Source: Hymenobacter lapidiphilus
GTDB taxonomy: Bacteria; Bacteroidota; Bacteroidia; Cytophagales; Hymenobacteraceae
Assembly: GCF_013377885.1 (NCBI RefSeq)
Contig: NZ_JABKAU010000009.1
Span: forward strand, 86,109-150,108
DNA length: 64,000 nt
Direction: 5' to 3'
Shown here: positions 1-8,846 of the stretch, piece after piece
How the letters are laid out: each line of letters opens with the position of its first letter
Numbering within the stretch: position 1 is the first letter of the stretch
Translations under genes and position numbers: made by a program
The notes under the pieces: model-generated
Seen by the model: only the letters and a program-made list of their open reading frames with translations
What the model was told of the DNA's origin: nothing
Database searches by the model: none

Positions 1-1
1 C

Positions 2-646
2 CGCGAGTTCCAGGGCCGCCGCACCAGCAGCGGCGAGCGGTTCGACCGCAACAAGTACACCTGCGCCCACAAAACGCTGCCTTTTGGCACCCGCCTGCGC
101 GTATCGAACCCCAAAACCGGCGAGGCAGTGGTAGTGCGCGTGTCCGACCGCGGCCCGTTCCGCCACCAGCGCATCCTCGATCTGGCCGAAGTGGCCGCCC
201 GGCCGCTGGGCATCATCACGCAGGGCGCCGTATCGGTAGTGGCCGAAGTGGTGCCCGAAACTACGCCCCTGGGCCCCACCAACGCCCCCGACGACCTGCA
301 GGCCCTGGCCGCTGACCCCATTGAAACGGCGGTATTGCACACCAACATTGCTGCCGGCACCACCGAAGCCGCCGACCTGGCCCTGAAGGCCGAGCCAACC
401 GCTTCTTTTGTGGTGCAGGCCGGTACTTTCGGCGACGTGCGCAATGCCCGCGCCGTGATGGACAAGATTCAGGGCCTGGAGCCGGCCATGTATATTACCA
501 CCATCACTGGCACTTCGGCCCAGGGCAAAACGCTTAACCGGGTAGTTGTGGGCCGCTTTGCCACCGCCGCCGAGGCCAACGCCCTGCGCCTGCGCCTGGC
601 CCGCGCCGGCGTGGCCGGCCTGGTACGCCAAACCGAAAACCTATAG
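2..646 (+). CDS. RlpA-like septal ring protein with SPOR domain (5' end missing)
   Basis: The reading frame is open from base 2, so the true start lies left of the window. The first ~65 residues match the RlpA double-psi beta-barrel: a GRRTSSGERFD segment, AHKTLPFGTRLRV, and the VVVRVSDRGPF motif that carries the catalytic Asp of RlpA lytic transglycosylases, followed by RILDLAEVAARPLGI. The last ~80 residues (from FVVQAGTFGDVRNA) resemble a SPOR domain, which binds denuded septal peptidoglycan. The two are joined by a low-complexity linker. RlpA proteins cleave naked glycan strands during daughter-cell separation in the periplasm. The signal peptide or lipobox cannot be seen. Family assignment is firm; enzymatic activity is inferred. 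Confidence 0.88.
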   Translation, partial: REFQGRRTSSGERFDRNKYTCAHKTLPFGTRLRVSNPKTGEAVVVRVSDRGPFRHQRILDLAEVAARPLGIITQGAVSVVAEVVPETTPLGPTNAPDDLQALAADPIETAVLHTNIAAGTTEAADLALKAEPTASFVVQAGTFGDVRNARAVMDKIQGLEPAMYITTITGTSAQGKTLNRVVVGRFATAAEANALRLRLARAGVAGLVRQTENL

Positions 647-677
647 CAGCCGCAGCCCACGACTGGTACCGCCTACG

Positions 678-728
678 AAAGCCCGTTGCGCCACTCTCCT
701 ACCCCAGGAAAGTGGCGCAACGGGCTTT
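678..728 (+). terminator. Long perfect hairpin after the RlpA gene
   Basis: Two 18-base arms (678-695 and 711-728) are perfectly complementary around a 15-base loop, beginning 31 bases after the RlpA-family stop codon. The 3' arm ends in TTT but has no long T-run. A transcription terminator or mRNA-stabilising hairpin is likely. Confidence 0.6.
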
Positions 729-806
729 GAAGCGCCTGAGCAGGGCAATTTATGGTTTGTAGTGCCGTTATTCGCGCATCCATTCATCTTCTATTATATA
801 GTACCA

Positions 807-1391
807 ATGCGTAAATTTCTTTTCCTCCCACTTCTGGCGGGGGGCCTCCTGGCAGGCAATGCCGCCCAAGCCCAAACCACCCAGGGCACCCGCGTACTCG
901 GTTTGAGCGGTGGCGACTTCACGTTTGAGAAAAACAGCTATACAAAACGCTTCTCCGGAACCCTGATTCCATCAGTGGGGGTGTTCGTGGCCGATAACCT
1001 GGCCGTGGGAGCTGCCCTGCCGTTCAGCTACTCCCGCCTTAAGCTCGACGTTGCCGATGGCACTAGCAACCGTGGGTTGAGCCTGGGGCTGCTACCCTGG
1101 CTGCGCTACTATGTGCCTTCGGAGAGCAAACACCGGGTATTTGGCGAGTTGAGCGCGGGGGGAGTACTCAACAGCACCCGCTTTAAAGGCGGCCTTAGCG
1201 GAAGAGATGATTCTGATACTTACGTAAACTTCCTGGGCAAAGCCGGTTTGGGCTACTCTTACTTCATCACCCCGGCTGTGGGCCTGGAGGGCCTGGTCGC
1301 CTATCAACTCAACAGCGGCGACAGAGACGCCTTTGGCGGCGGCTCGCTGGGCCTTAACCTGGGCTTCCGCATTTACCTACCCAAAAACTAA
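807..1391 (+). CDS. Secreted outer-membrane beta-barrel protein
   Basis: The 194-residue product starts MRKFLFLPLLAGGLLAG and has a clear signal peptide ending near AQAQ. The body alternates short amphipathic strands (VGVFVADNLAVGAALPFSY, WLRYYVPS, RVFGELSAGG, GKAGLGYSYFITPAVGLEGLVAYQL) and ends in an aromatic-containing strand, GLNLGFRIYLPKN. This is the usual pattern of small OmpA/OprB-like barrels (the porin-like beta-barrel group). The start at 807 was chosen because it gives the signal peptide; the frame is open further upstream but lacks one. Substrate and role are unknown. It stands alone between the hairpin at 678-728 and the acylase gene. Confidence 0.75.
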   Translation: MRKFLFLPLLAGGLLAGNAAQAQTTQGTRVLGLSGGDFTFEKNSYTKRFSGTLIPSVGVFVADNLAVGAALPFSYSRLKLDVADGTSNRGLSLGLLPWLRYYVPSESKHRVFGELSAGGVLNSTRFKGGLSGRDDSDTYVNFLGKAGLGYSYFITPAVGLEGLVAYQLNSGDRDAFGGGSLGLNLGFRIYLPKN

Positions 1392-1638
1392 CGACGGAGC
1401 AGGCTGAAGCGGCCTGCTTCTTCACGCATCTGTTCCGCCTGGCCTACCAAAGCCCTGGCGGGGTGACACCAATCGTTTAACGGTCGGTATCACTCTGCCG
1501 GGGCCTTATGGTTGTTGATTGGTTTGTTACCCACATATAGCCCCGCTAGGATTGTGGTTCATCAGGGCAGCCTGTTCTCTCAACCGCAACAACGCCCGGC
1601 ATTTGCTACCTTCCGGCTCCCTAAAAACCGGATTGCGT

Positions 1639-4098
1639 ATGCTGCGTTGGCTGAAACCTGTGCTGGCCCTACTCTCGGCCGTTGTGTTGGCCTGGGTGCT
1701 GAATACCAAACAGGGCGACGTGCCCCCCGTGGCCCGGCTGCTGAGCCCCTACGGCGGCTTCTGGCAGAACGGCGAAACGGCCGCCGACTTCCCCGACCAG
1801 CAAACCCTGCGCCTGCCCGCCCTGCACCAAACGGTGCGCGTGCGGTTTGATGACCGGCGCGTGCCCCACATCTTCGCCGAAAACGACCACGACCTGTATT
1901 ATGCCCAGGGCTACCTCACGGCCCGCGACCGGCTCTGGCAGATGGAATTTATGACCCGCGTGGCGGCCGGCCGGATTTCGGAAGTGGTAGGCGAGCGGGC
2001 TTTGGAGTACGACCGGTTTCAGCGCCGCATGGGCCTGCCGTTTGGGGCCGAAAACTCGCTGCGCGAAATGCTGAAAAACGACACGACGCGGCTGGTACTG
2101 GAGTCGTATGCGGCGGGCGTGAATGCCTACATCGGCCAGCTAAGCCCCAAGGAGTATCCATTCGAGTACAAAATGCTCGACTACGCGCCTGAACCCTGGA
2201 CGCCCCTTAAATCGGCGCTACTGCTTAAGCTGATGGCCTGGGACCTGAGCGGCCGCTCCGACGATTTGCGCCTGAGCAACATTCTGAGCAAATACGGCCC
2301 TGAAGTCACGCGCGACCTGTTTCCCGACTTTCCGTTCCGCGCCGACCCAGTGGTGCCCGACGGCGCGCCGCTCGATTTCCAGCCGCTTCCGCTGCCACCA
2401 GCGCCGCCCCTGCCGTTTGCTGCCGCCGTGTCGGGCCTGGTGCCCAGCCGCGAGCCCGATGCCGAACTGGGTTCCAACAACTTTGCGGTGGCCGGCTCAC
2501 GCACCGCTTCGGGCAAGCCGCTGCTGGCCAACGACCCGCATCTGCAGCTCAATCTACCCAGCATCTGGTACCAGGTGCAGCTGCATGGGCCAACCCAGAA
2601 CGTGTACGGCGTGACCATTCCGGGCGCGCCGGCCGTTATCATCGGCTTCAATGCCGATGTGGCCTGGGGCGTAACCAACGTGGGCGGCGACGTGCTCGAC
2701 TGGTATCAGCTGAAGTTCAAAGATGCCAGCCGGCGCGAATACTGGCACGCCGGGCGCTGGAAACCAGTGCGCCGAATGGTGGAGCGCATTGCCGTGCGCG
2801 GCCTCCCCGACCGCCTCGATACCGTGCTTTACACCCACCACGGCCCGGTGGTGTACGACCAGAATGAAACGGTCTTCAACCAGCAGACGCCCGTGCGCCA
2901 CGCCCTGCGCTGGACAGCCCACGAGGCCACCGGGGCCAACGAGGTGCTGGCCTTCGTGAAGCTCAACCGCGCCCGTAACTATGCCGACTACGACCGGGCC
3001 CTGCGCACCTACGCCTCGCCGGCCCAGAACTTCATTTTCGCCAGCCGCACCGGCGACGTGGCTATTCGGCCCAACGGCCGCTTCCCGCTCAAATACGCCG
3101 GGCAGGGCAAGTTCATCCTCGACGGCTCGGATCCGCGCCAGGACTGGCAAGGCTGGATACCGATGAGCCAGACGCCGCGGGTGCTCAACCCGGCCCGCGG
3201 CTACGTGTCGTCGGCCAACCAGCACTCGGCCGGGCCGGGCTACCCGTATTACCTGGGCTGGGATTACGCCCCCTGGGACCGGGCCCACCGCATCAACGGG
3301 CAGCTGGCCCACATGCGCCAAGCCACCGCCGACACGCTACGGGTGTTGCAGAACGATGATTTGGGGCTGAACGCGCAACGGATGCTGCCCTGGATGCTGA
3401 CGAACCTGCCCGTTACCGAAGCCAGTGGCGCAACGGCGGCTCCCGGGGCCGCGGCCCGCCGCTTGCTGGCCCGTTGGAAGTATCATTATTCCGCAGAATC
3501 CGTGGGGGCCACTCTTTTCGAACTGTGGTACCAAGAGTTGGTGCAGCGGCTCTGGGAAGACGATTTCGGTAAATCCGCCATCGGTTCGAAAATGCGCTTT
3601 CCGGCCCGCGACCGAACCAACCAACTGCTGCTCGCGGAGCCCGGCAGCCCTTGGCTCGACGACCGGCGCACTACGCAAAAAGAAACCGCCCCCGACCTGC
3701 TGGCAGCATCATGGAAGTTTGCCATGGACTCGCTGACCCGCAAATTCGGGCCAATGGGGCCGAAATGGGCCTGGGCCAACCAGAAAAGCACCGACATCAA
3801 CCACCTGGCCCAGCTACCCGGCTTCGGCCACGCCGACGTGTGGTGCGGCGGCAGCCCCGGCAGCGTGAATGCTACCGGCGCGCGCAACGGCCCCTCCTGG
3901 CGCATGGTCGTGGACCTGGCCACGCCGGTGCGGGCCTACGGCATCTTCCCCGGCGGCCAGAGCGGCAATCCGGCCTCCGTGTACTACGACGACATGCTGG
4001 AAAGCTGGCGCACCGGCCGCCTCGACGAGCTGGTGTTTCTGCAGGCCGCCGACGAAAACCACCCCCGCCTGCAAGCCGCCTGGCGGCTGGAGAAGTAG
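1639..4098 (+). CDS. Penicillin acylase family N-terminal nucleophile hydrolase
   Basis: The 820-residue product has an N-terminal membrane or signal segment (LKPVLALLSAVVLAWVL) and then a penicillin-acylase fold precursor. The alpha-chain region includes VPHIFAENDHDLYYAQGY and ARDRLWQMEF, both typical of the family. The autocatalytic junction is ELGSNNFAVAGSRTASGKPL, where Ser279 would become the free N-terminal nucleophile of the beta chain, followed by LLANDPHLQLNLPSIWYQ. Later family motifs are GGQSGNPASVYYDDM near the C-terminus. Such enzymes hydrolyse amide bonds of beta-lactams, acyl-homoserine lactones or other acylated amines in the periplasm. The substrate here is not predictable. 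The ATG at 1639 was preferred over upstream in-frame starts because it yields the signal segment. Confidence 0.93.
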   Translation: MLRWLKPVLALLSAVVLAWVLNTKQGDVPPVARLLSPYGGFWQNGETAADFPDQQTLRLPALHQTVRVRFDDRRVPHIFAENDHDLYYAQGYLTARDRLWQMEFMTRVAAGRISEVVGERALEYDRFQRRMGLPFGAENSLREMLKNDTTRLVLESYAAGVNAYIGQLSPKEYPFEYKMLDYAPEPWTPLKSALLLKLMAWDLSGRSDDLRLSNILSKYGPEVTRDLFPDFPFRADPVVPDGAPLDFQPLPLPPAPPLPFAAAVSGLVPSREPDAELGSNNFAVAGSRTASGKPLLANDPHLQLNLPSIWYQVQLHGPTQNVYGVTIPGAPAVIIGFNADVAWGVTNVGGDVLDWYQLKFKDASRREYWHAGRWKPVRRMVERIAVRGLPDRLDTVLYTHHGPVVYDQNETVFNQQTPVRHALRWTAHEATGANEVLAFVKLNRARNYADYDRALRTYASPAQNFIFASRTGDVAIRPNGRFPLKYAGQGKFILDGSDPRQDWQGWIPMSQTPRVLNPARGYVSSANQHSAGPGYPYYLGWDYAPWDRAHRINGQLAHMRQATADTLRVLQNDDLGLNAQRMLPWMLTNLPVTEASGATAAPGAAARRLLARWKYHYSAESVGATLFELWYQELVQRLWEDDFGKSAIGSKMRFPARDRTNQLLLAEPGSPWLDDRRTTQKETAPDLLAASWKFAMDSLTRKFGPMGPKWAWANQKSTDINHLAQLPGFGHADVWCGGSPGSVNATGARNGPSWRMVVDLATPVRAYGIFPGGQSGNPASVYYDDMLESWRTGRLDELVFLQAADENHPRLQAAWRLEK

Positions 4099-4113
4099 GC
4101 CAGCCCAATTCCT

Positions 4114-4485
4114 ATGAAATCGTTTTTTATCCTCTTCCTGCTGATTTTCGTGCTGGCCAGCCTAGCTCAATTGCTACTGCCGTGGTGGGTGGTGGGGCCG
4201 CTGTGCCTGGGGCTGGCGGCTTGGCGGGGCGGTTCAGCCCGGGCCGCTTTCGGGGCCGGGCTGCTGGGCGTGGCGCTCGGCTGGTGGCTGCCTGCTGCCT
4301 GGCTCAACCTCAATGGCGCGGGCTTGCTGGCCAGCCGCGTGGCTACGCTGCTGCCATTGGGCGGTAACTCCTGGCTGCTGGTGCTGGTTAGTGGTCTGCT
4401 GGCCGGTCTGGTGGGCGGCCTAGCGGCTCTGGCCGGCGCGTGGGGGCGGCGGGCCAGCACGCCGGGCATCCATCAGGTTCACTAG
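4114..4485 (+). CDS. Small hydrophobic membrane protein, unknown function
   Basis: The 123-residue protein starts 15 bases after the acylase stop and is probably cotranscribed with it. It consists of about four hydrophobic segments (FFILFLLIFVLASLAQLLLP, GPLCLGLAAW, GAGLLGVALGWWLPAAWL, LLVLVSGLLAGLVGGLAALA) with short loops and a basic tail. No conserved motif is recognised. Similar small multi-pass proteins occur in Bacteroidota, but I cannot name the family. Composition matches the surrounding GC-rich genes, so it looks native. Confidence 0.65.
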   Translation: MKSFFILFLLIFVLASLAQLLLPWWVVGPLCLGLAAWRGGSARAAFGAGLLGVALGWWLPAAWLNLNGAGLLASRVATLLPLGGNSWLLVLVSGLLAGLVGGLAALAGAWGRRASTPGIHQVH

Positions 4486-4510
4486 TTCTTCCACCAAAAC
4501 ATATTCCAGT

Positions 4511-5167
4511 ATGGCGAACCTACTCACGCTTAAGGCCACCCTACGTTACACCAGCCCGCCGGTATGGCGGCGCCTGACGGTGCCCGATACGCTCACGTTC
4601 TGGGAACTGCATTTCGCGCTCCAGATTTTGTTTGACTGGGAAAGCTACCACCTGTTCGAGTTTCGCCAGCACACGCGCGGCGCTACCCGGTTCCGGGCGG
4701 GTTCTCCCTCACTAGGGGCCGAAGACCCGCTGTTTGACGATGAGCCAGCACCCCAGGACCCGCGCACAGTGCCGTTGAACGCCATTCTGACCGCGCCCAC
4801 CAATCAGTTGACCTACACCTACGATTTCGGGGATGACTGGCAGCACGACATAGTGGTGGAGCAGGTGACAGCCCTGGTCCCGGCAGCGCCCGCGCCGGCC
4901 ATACAGTGCTTGGGCGGCAAGCGCGCGGCCCCGCTCGAAGACATGGGCGGCATCCCGGGCTATGAGCAGCTGCTCGACCTGCTGGCCAAAAAGGCCGCTG
5001 GCAAGCGCAAGCGCATGCCCAGCGAGTATGCCGGGCTGGGCAAGTTCGACCCCGATGCGTTCGACCTGGCGCGCTACAACCATAACCTGACCTTTATGCC
5101 CCAAATTGTGGCCGAACAAAACCGACTGCTGGCCGCCCACCAAGCACGACGCCCGGCAGCCGATTAA
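4511..5167 (+). CDS. Plasmid pRiA4b ORF-3-like family protein
   Basis: The 218-residue protein begins MANLLTLKATLRYTSPPVWR and contains VPDTLTFWELHFALQILFDW, TYTYDFGDDWQHDIVVE and a GGKRAAPLEDMGG segment. These are hallmark stretches of the pRiA4b ORF-3-like family (also found as passenger genes of some transposons). Its function is unknown; it has no catalytic signature or signal peptide and is probably cytosolic. It follows the small membrane gene by 25 bases on the same strand. No transposase or terminal repeat was seen around it, so I do not call a mobile element. Confidence 0.85.
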   Translation: MANLLTLKATLRYTSPPVWRRLTVPDTLTFWELHFALQILFDWESYHLFEFRQHTRGATRFRAGSPSLGAEDPLFDDEPAPQDPRTVPLNAILTAPTNQLTYTYDFGDDWQHDIVVEQVTALVPAAPAPAIQCLGGKRAAPLEDMGGIPGYEQLLDLLAKKAAGKRKRMPSEYAGLGKFDPDAFDLARYNHNLTFMPQIVAEQNRLLAAHQARRPAAD

Positions 5168-5196
5168 CCGCTCTACTGAAGCCTGCGGTCTGGCCG

Positions 5197-6432
5197 CTAA
5201 AACTGCGAAATGAATGCATAGGCTTGCAGGGTGTAGACCGGAGCGGCACTGAAGTGGGTGCCGCCCTGGATAGGCCATAGCTCGACATTGGTAGCGCCGC
5301 GGGCACGCATGGCCTTGTAGGCGTCTTCCGAGTTGAAGAAGGGTACGTAGTCATCCTGGGTGCCGTGGAACAGGGCCAGCGGAGCACGCGGCTGCCAGTC
5401 GTACACGTCGTTGGCGGTTAGCGTGGCCGTCAGGGCCAGGTCGGAGTTGGTGAGCACGGCCTGGCGGAAGGTAGGCGCGAACAGTTCGGCGGCCTGCCGG
5501 GGCACGGCGCTGAACGGGTCGGCCTGCAGGCGGTTGGCGTAGGGCTGCTGATAGTAGTAGCTGAGTGGGCGGTTCAGCTGATACACCCGGTCGTAGGTGC
5601 GCAGCACCCACACGTAGGTGCTCAGGAAATTCAGCGGCTCCGTCGAGTTGAGGATGTACTTGGCGAAGGCCGATTTGTGGTAGGCCCCGGCCCCGGGGGC
5701 GCTGGCCGTAACGGGCAGCGTGGCCGCATACTTTTCTTCCAGCAGTTGGTGCAGCGCCATCGTGGCGTAGCCGCCCTCGGAGTAGCCGAGCAGGAAGTTT
5801 TTCTGGTTGATGTTGATTTTCTGCTGTTCGCAGAACTCGCGGGTGGCCCGCAACATATCGGCCGAGGCCGAGGCCAGCGAGGCGCCGTGCTCGTAGGGGT
5901 GCGGCAGGGCCTTAGAGGCGCCGTAGCCCAGGTAGTCGGGGGCCGACACCACGTAGCCCGTGGCCGCCAGCACCGACACGGCCGACCAGATTTCGCTGCG
6001 GGAGCTGTAATACGAGGGGGCGCGGTTTTCCTCGTCGGGCTGCAGCGTGCCGTGCTGGTAGCTGATGACGGGCACCGCCGCCGGGGCTACCGGCACCAGC
6101 ACCGCGCCCGAGGCCGTTACCGCCTGCCCGTCGGTGCTGCGGGTGGTGTAGGTGAGGCGGTACACCCGCACCGGATAGCGGGCCAACGCGCCCACCAGCG
6201 GAATATCTGCTACCCGCGCCGCCAGCTCGGCCGGGGTGTACTCGCCAATAAGGCTGCTGCCCACCAGCACCGGCGCGGGCGGCGCCACCGGCGGCGGAGA
6301 AGTGGGCGGGGCTACAACGGTAGGCTCGGGCGAGTTGCTCTTGCAGCCAGGTGCTACGCCGAGCAGCGTCAGCCACAGCAGCGCCACGGCCCAGCCGGAT
6401 ACGGAAGAACGAAAAATACGGGTATTCAGCAC
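5197..6432 (-). CDS. Secreted alpha/beta hydrolase (lipase-like) lipoprotein
   Basis: The 411-residue product has a lipoprotein signal, LWLTLLGVAPGC, with the lipidated Cys at residue 30, then a Pro/Ala/Val-rich linker to about residue 57. The hydrolase domain contains the nucleophile elbow GYSEGG with Ser218, an oxyanion-region SYQHGTL, APDYLGYG, an acid candidate in LFHGTQDDYVPF and the terminal His in GGTHF. This resembles secretory lipase-like and PHB-depolymerase-like alpha/beta hydrolases. It probably sits on the outer membrane or cell surface and cleaves ester substrates. It is transcribed toward the ORF-3-like gene and away from the BlaI gene, with which it shares the AT-rich divergent promoter region. 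Confidence 0.87.
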   Translation of the reverse strand: MLNTRIFRSSVSGWAVALLWLTLLGVAPGCKSNSPEPTVVAPPTSPPPVAPPAPVLVGSSLIGEYTPAELAARVADIPLVGALARYPVRVYRLTYTTRSTDGQAVTASGAVLVPVAPAAVPVISYQHGTLQPDEENRAPSYYSSRSEIWSAVSVLAATGYVVSAPDYLGYGASKALPHPYEHGASLASASADMLRATREFCEQQKININQKNFLLGYSEGGYATMALHQLLEEKYAATLPVTASAPGAGAYHKSAFAKYILNSTEPLNFLSTYVWVLRTYDRVYQLNRPLSYYYQQPYANRLQADPFSAVPRQAAELFAPTFRQAVLTNSDLALTATLTANDVYDWQPRAPLALFHGTQDDYVPFFNSEDAYKAMRARGATNVELWPIQGGTHFSAAPVYTLQAYAFISQF

Positions 6433-6534
6433 AAAGGGGCGGGTTGATTGTCAGTCGAACCCACCCAACGCAGTCCGTTCCCTCCCTGTTCCGATAGAGG
6501 CTGGAGAAGCCGATTTTACATTCCAGCCAAAATT

Positions 6535-6560
6535 ATAGTTGTATAACTAATAAATTAGTT
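6535..6560. promoter_or_regulatory. Double inverted repeat, candidate BlaI operator
   Basis: The segment holds two overlapping dyads that share a half-site: TAGTT-4-AACTA (6536-6549) and AACTAA-4-TTAGTT (6545-6560). It lies in an AT-rich island about 70-90 bases before the BlaI-like start, between divergent genes. BlaI/MecI-type repressors bind such short dyads and repress their own operon. Operator identity is an inference. Confidence 0.5.
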
Positions 6561-6627
6561 TAATATTTGATTCACCAGTTTACCCGGACTATTGCCCGAA
6601 AACCAATCACCAAAAACCAACCACCCC

Positions 6628-7059
6628 ATGCCCGACCCTACTTTTCCTGAGCTGACCCGCGCCGAAGAGCAGGTGATGCAGGTGCTCTGGCAGCACGGCC
6701 CCGCCTTCGTGAAGGATGTGGTGCCCGCGCTGCCCGAACCGCGCCCGGCCGTCACCACGGTGTCCACCATTATCCGCATTCTGGAGCAGAAGGGCTTTGT
6801 GGGCCACGAGGCCTTCGGGCGCACCCACCGCTACCACGCCCTGGTGGCCCGCGACGAGTACCGGCGCTTCTCGCTGGGCAAACTGCTGGGCGGCTACTTC
6901 GGCGGATCGTTCAGCCGGTTGGTATCGTTTTTCGCCCAGGAAGAAAACCTCGACGCCGCGCAGCTGGAAGAGCTGCTACGCCACGCCCAACCCACCACCC
7001 CCAACGTCCCGCCCGATGCTACCGACCCTGCCTCCGACCACGACGGCCGCCCTGCTTAG
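6628..7059 (+). CDS. BlaI/MecI/CopY family transcriptional repressor
   Basis: The 143-residue protein has the winged-helix N-terminus of the BlaI family: ELTRAEEQVMQVLWQHGPAF, VKDVVPALPEPRPAVTTVST, IIRILEQKGFVGHEAFGRTH and RYHALVARDEY. The C-terminal third (KLLGGYFGGSFSRLVSFFAQ) is the dimerisation and cleavage region. BlaI repressors dimerise on operator dyads and are inactivated by proteolysis triggered by a BlaR1-type sensor, encoded here by the next gene, which overlaps by 44 bases. The ATG at 6628 is preferred to the TTG at 6592 because homologues begin close to the first helix. It is probably autoregulated through the dyads at 6535-6560. Confidence 0.93.
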   Translation: MPDPTFPELTRAEEQVMQVLWQHGPAFVKDVVPALPEPRPAVTTVSTIIRILEQKGFVGHEAFGRTHRYHALVARDEYRRFSLGKLLGGYFGGSFSRLVSFFAQEENLDAAQLEELLRHAQPTTPNVPPDATDPASDHDGRPA

Positions 7060-8701
7060 CTGGGGCCTGCAAAGCACGCTGGTGCTGGGCGCGGGCTGGC
7101 TGCTGTACCGCTTCGCGCTGCAACAGGAACGGTTTTTCGACTTCAACCGGCGCTTCTTGCTGGTGCTACCCTGGGTGGCGCTGCTGCTCCCGCCGCTACT
7201 CTCGGCACTGGGCCCAACACTAGGCGAATGGCTGAACGGCTGGCTACCGGCCCCCGCAGCCGGTGGCGTGGGGCTGCTGAACGGCGGTTTGCTGCCGTTG
7301 ACCGTCACGGTGCGGGAGCTAAGTCAGAACCCGACGGCCGATCAGTTGCCCTGGCTGCTAGGACTGTACGGGGCCGGGGTGCTGCTAGAGCTGCTGCGCC
7401 TGGCGGGCCAACTGCTGCACCTGCACCGCAGCACCCGCCACTTCCCCCGCGAAGTCCGGCCCGATTGTGTGCTGGTTTGCACTGGGGGGCAGCGGCCCGT
7501 CAGCTCGTTTGGCCGCTTGATTTTTTGGGATGAAACCGCCCCGCTCGCGCCGGCCGAGATTCGGGCCGTGCTGGCCCACGAGCTGGCCCACGTGCGCGGC
7601 CACCACACCCACGAGCGGCTGTTGCTGGAAGTAGCGCGGGTGCTGCTCTGGCCGGTGCCCTTCGCGCATCTGCTGCCCCCGGCCCTAACCCAAATTCACG
7701 AGTTTCTGGCCGATGCCGCCGCCGTGCGCTCGGCTGCCCACGCCCCGGCCATTGCCACCGCCTATCCGTCGCTGCTGGCGCGTCTGGCGCTGGGCCCACT
7801 CCGCCCCGACTTACCCCTGGCCCATTCGTTTACTTCTTCATTCACTTTAACCCGCATTCGTATGCTAACGACTTCCGCCCCCCGCCGCCGTTGGAAACGC
7901 TGGCTCCCGCTGCCCGTAGCGACCGGCCTGCTGCTCGGTTTAGCTGCCTGCAACAAGGAGTTCATTACTCCGCCACCACCGCCGCCGCCGGCCGTTTATA
8001 CCTACGTGGAGCAGATGCCCCAATACGCTGGGGGTATGGCTCAGTTGATGAGCGACTTGGGTAAGACCATCCAGTACCCGGCCGCCGCGCTGGCCGCCAA
8101 AGCGCAGGGCCGAACTTTCGTGCGGTTTATCGTAGGTACCGATGGTACTGTGCAGGCGGCCGAGATTACGCAGGGTGCGGCCAAACCTGGCATGAGCCCG
8201 GAGGTAGCCCGACAGTTCGATGAGGCCGCCCTGAAAGCCGTGCGCAGCCTGCCCGGCAAGTGGACACCGGGCCAACAGAACGGCAAGGTGCTACCGGTTT
8301 ACTATACCATCCCGATTACGTTCGCGAACGAGGGGTTTACAGATGCCGCCTCGCCATTGCCATCACCGCCGCCGCCGCCAGCGGCCCGGCCCAGTTCCGG
8401 CGACGCGCCGGGCGCGGATACCCGGCCAACGGTGCGGCCCGGACGAGTTAGTTACATTGCCATTCATATACCTGGCTCCCAGCCCGTCCCAAACCTCCAG
8501 CCGGGCGACAATTACTCTGAGCAACTTATCTCTGATCAAATTAAAAAAACCAACAATACGCCCGCTGCGCTGGCGACGAGGAAAAACAGCCGGAGCTACA
8601 TATATCTCATCGTGGGGGCCGATAGTAAAATCCAGGCCGTTGAGGTGCAAAAGAATGCGGACAAGTATGCCCCTACAATCTTTAAAAATATAACCCGATA
8701 G
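7016..8701 (+). CDS. BlaR1-like M56 metallopeptidase sensor with TonB C-terminal domain
   Basis: The 561-residue protein has N-terminal membrane segments (STLVLGAGWLLYRFAL, LLVLPWVALLLPPLLSALG) and an M56 zinc peptidase motif LAHELAHVRGHH, with the first ligand His at residue 188. Next comes a further membrane segment (LPLPVATGLLLGLAAC) that resembles a lipobox. Then follow a proline run and a TonB C-terminal-type domain (MPQYAGGMAQLMSDLGKTIQ ... AVRSLPGKWTPGQQNG). A second, similar domain is cut short by a TAG at 8699; the frame continues and completes it (see 8702-8821). M56 sensors cleave or inactivate the partner BlaI repressor. The signal sensed here is unknown. The start at 7016 overlaps the blaI-like gene, as is usual for these pairs. 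Confidence 0.88.
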   Translation: MLPTLPPTTTAALLSWGLQSTLVLGAGWLLYRFALQQERFFDFNRRFLLVLPWVALLLPPLLSALGPTLGEWLNGWLPAPAAGGVGLLNGGLLPLTVTVRELSQNPTADQLPWLLGLYGAGVLLELLRLAGQLLHLHRSTRHFPREVRPDCVLVCTGGQRPVSSFGRLIFWDETAPLAPAEIRAVLAHELAHVRGHHTHERLLLEVARVLLWPVPFAHLLPPALTQIHEFLADAAAVRSAAHAPAIATAYPSLLARLALGPLRPDLPLAHSFTSSFTLTRIRMLTTSAPRRRWKRWLPLPVATGLLLGLAACNKEFITPPPPPPPAVYTYVEQMPQYAGGMAQLMSDLGKTIQYPAAALAAKAQGRTFVRFIVGTDGTVQAAEITQGAAKPGMSPEVARQFDEAALKAVRSLPGKWTPGQQNGKVLPVYYTIPITFANEGFTDAASPLPSPPPPPAARPSSGDAPGADTRPTVRPGRVSYIAIHIPGSQPVPNLQPGDNYSEQLISDQIKKTNNTPAALATRKNSRSYIYLIVGADSKIQAVEVQKNADKYAPTIFKNITR

Positions 8702-8821
8702 ACTGCCAGGGTCACCCTAAACGCGGTGCGTACCCTGCCCGGCAAGTGGACACCAAGCCGACAGAACGGGCAGGCCGTAGCCGTGCAGTACAATGTTTGC
8801 ATCACTTTCGCACTAAACTAA
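8702..8821 (+). pseudogene. Stranded 3' end of the second TonB domain of the M56 sensor
   Basis: Immediately after the TAG at 8699-8701 the same frame encodes 39 more residues, including AVRTLPGKWTPSRQNGQ and ending CITFALN before a TAA at 8819. This matches the end of the first TonB domain upstream (AVRSLPGKWTPGQQNGK ... PITF). The simplest reading is a nonsense mutation that truncated the sensor. Readthrough or a sequencing error would restore a 601-residue protein. Confidence 0.72.
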
Positions 8822-8846
8822 CTTCTGATGGCCATTCAGCCAGCCT

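Noticed and set aside
4511..5167. Possible insertion element marked by the pRiA4b ORF-3-like gene
   Set aside because: No transposase, terminal inverted repeats or target duplications were seen around it.
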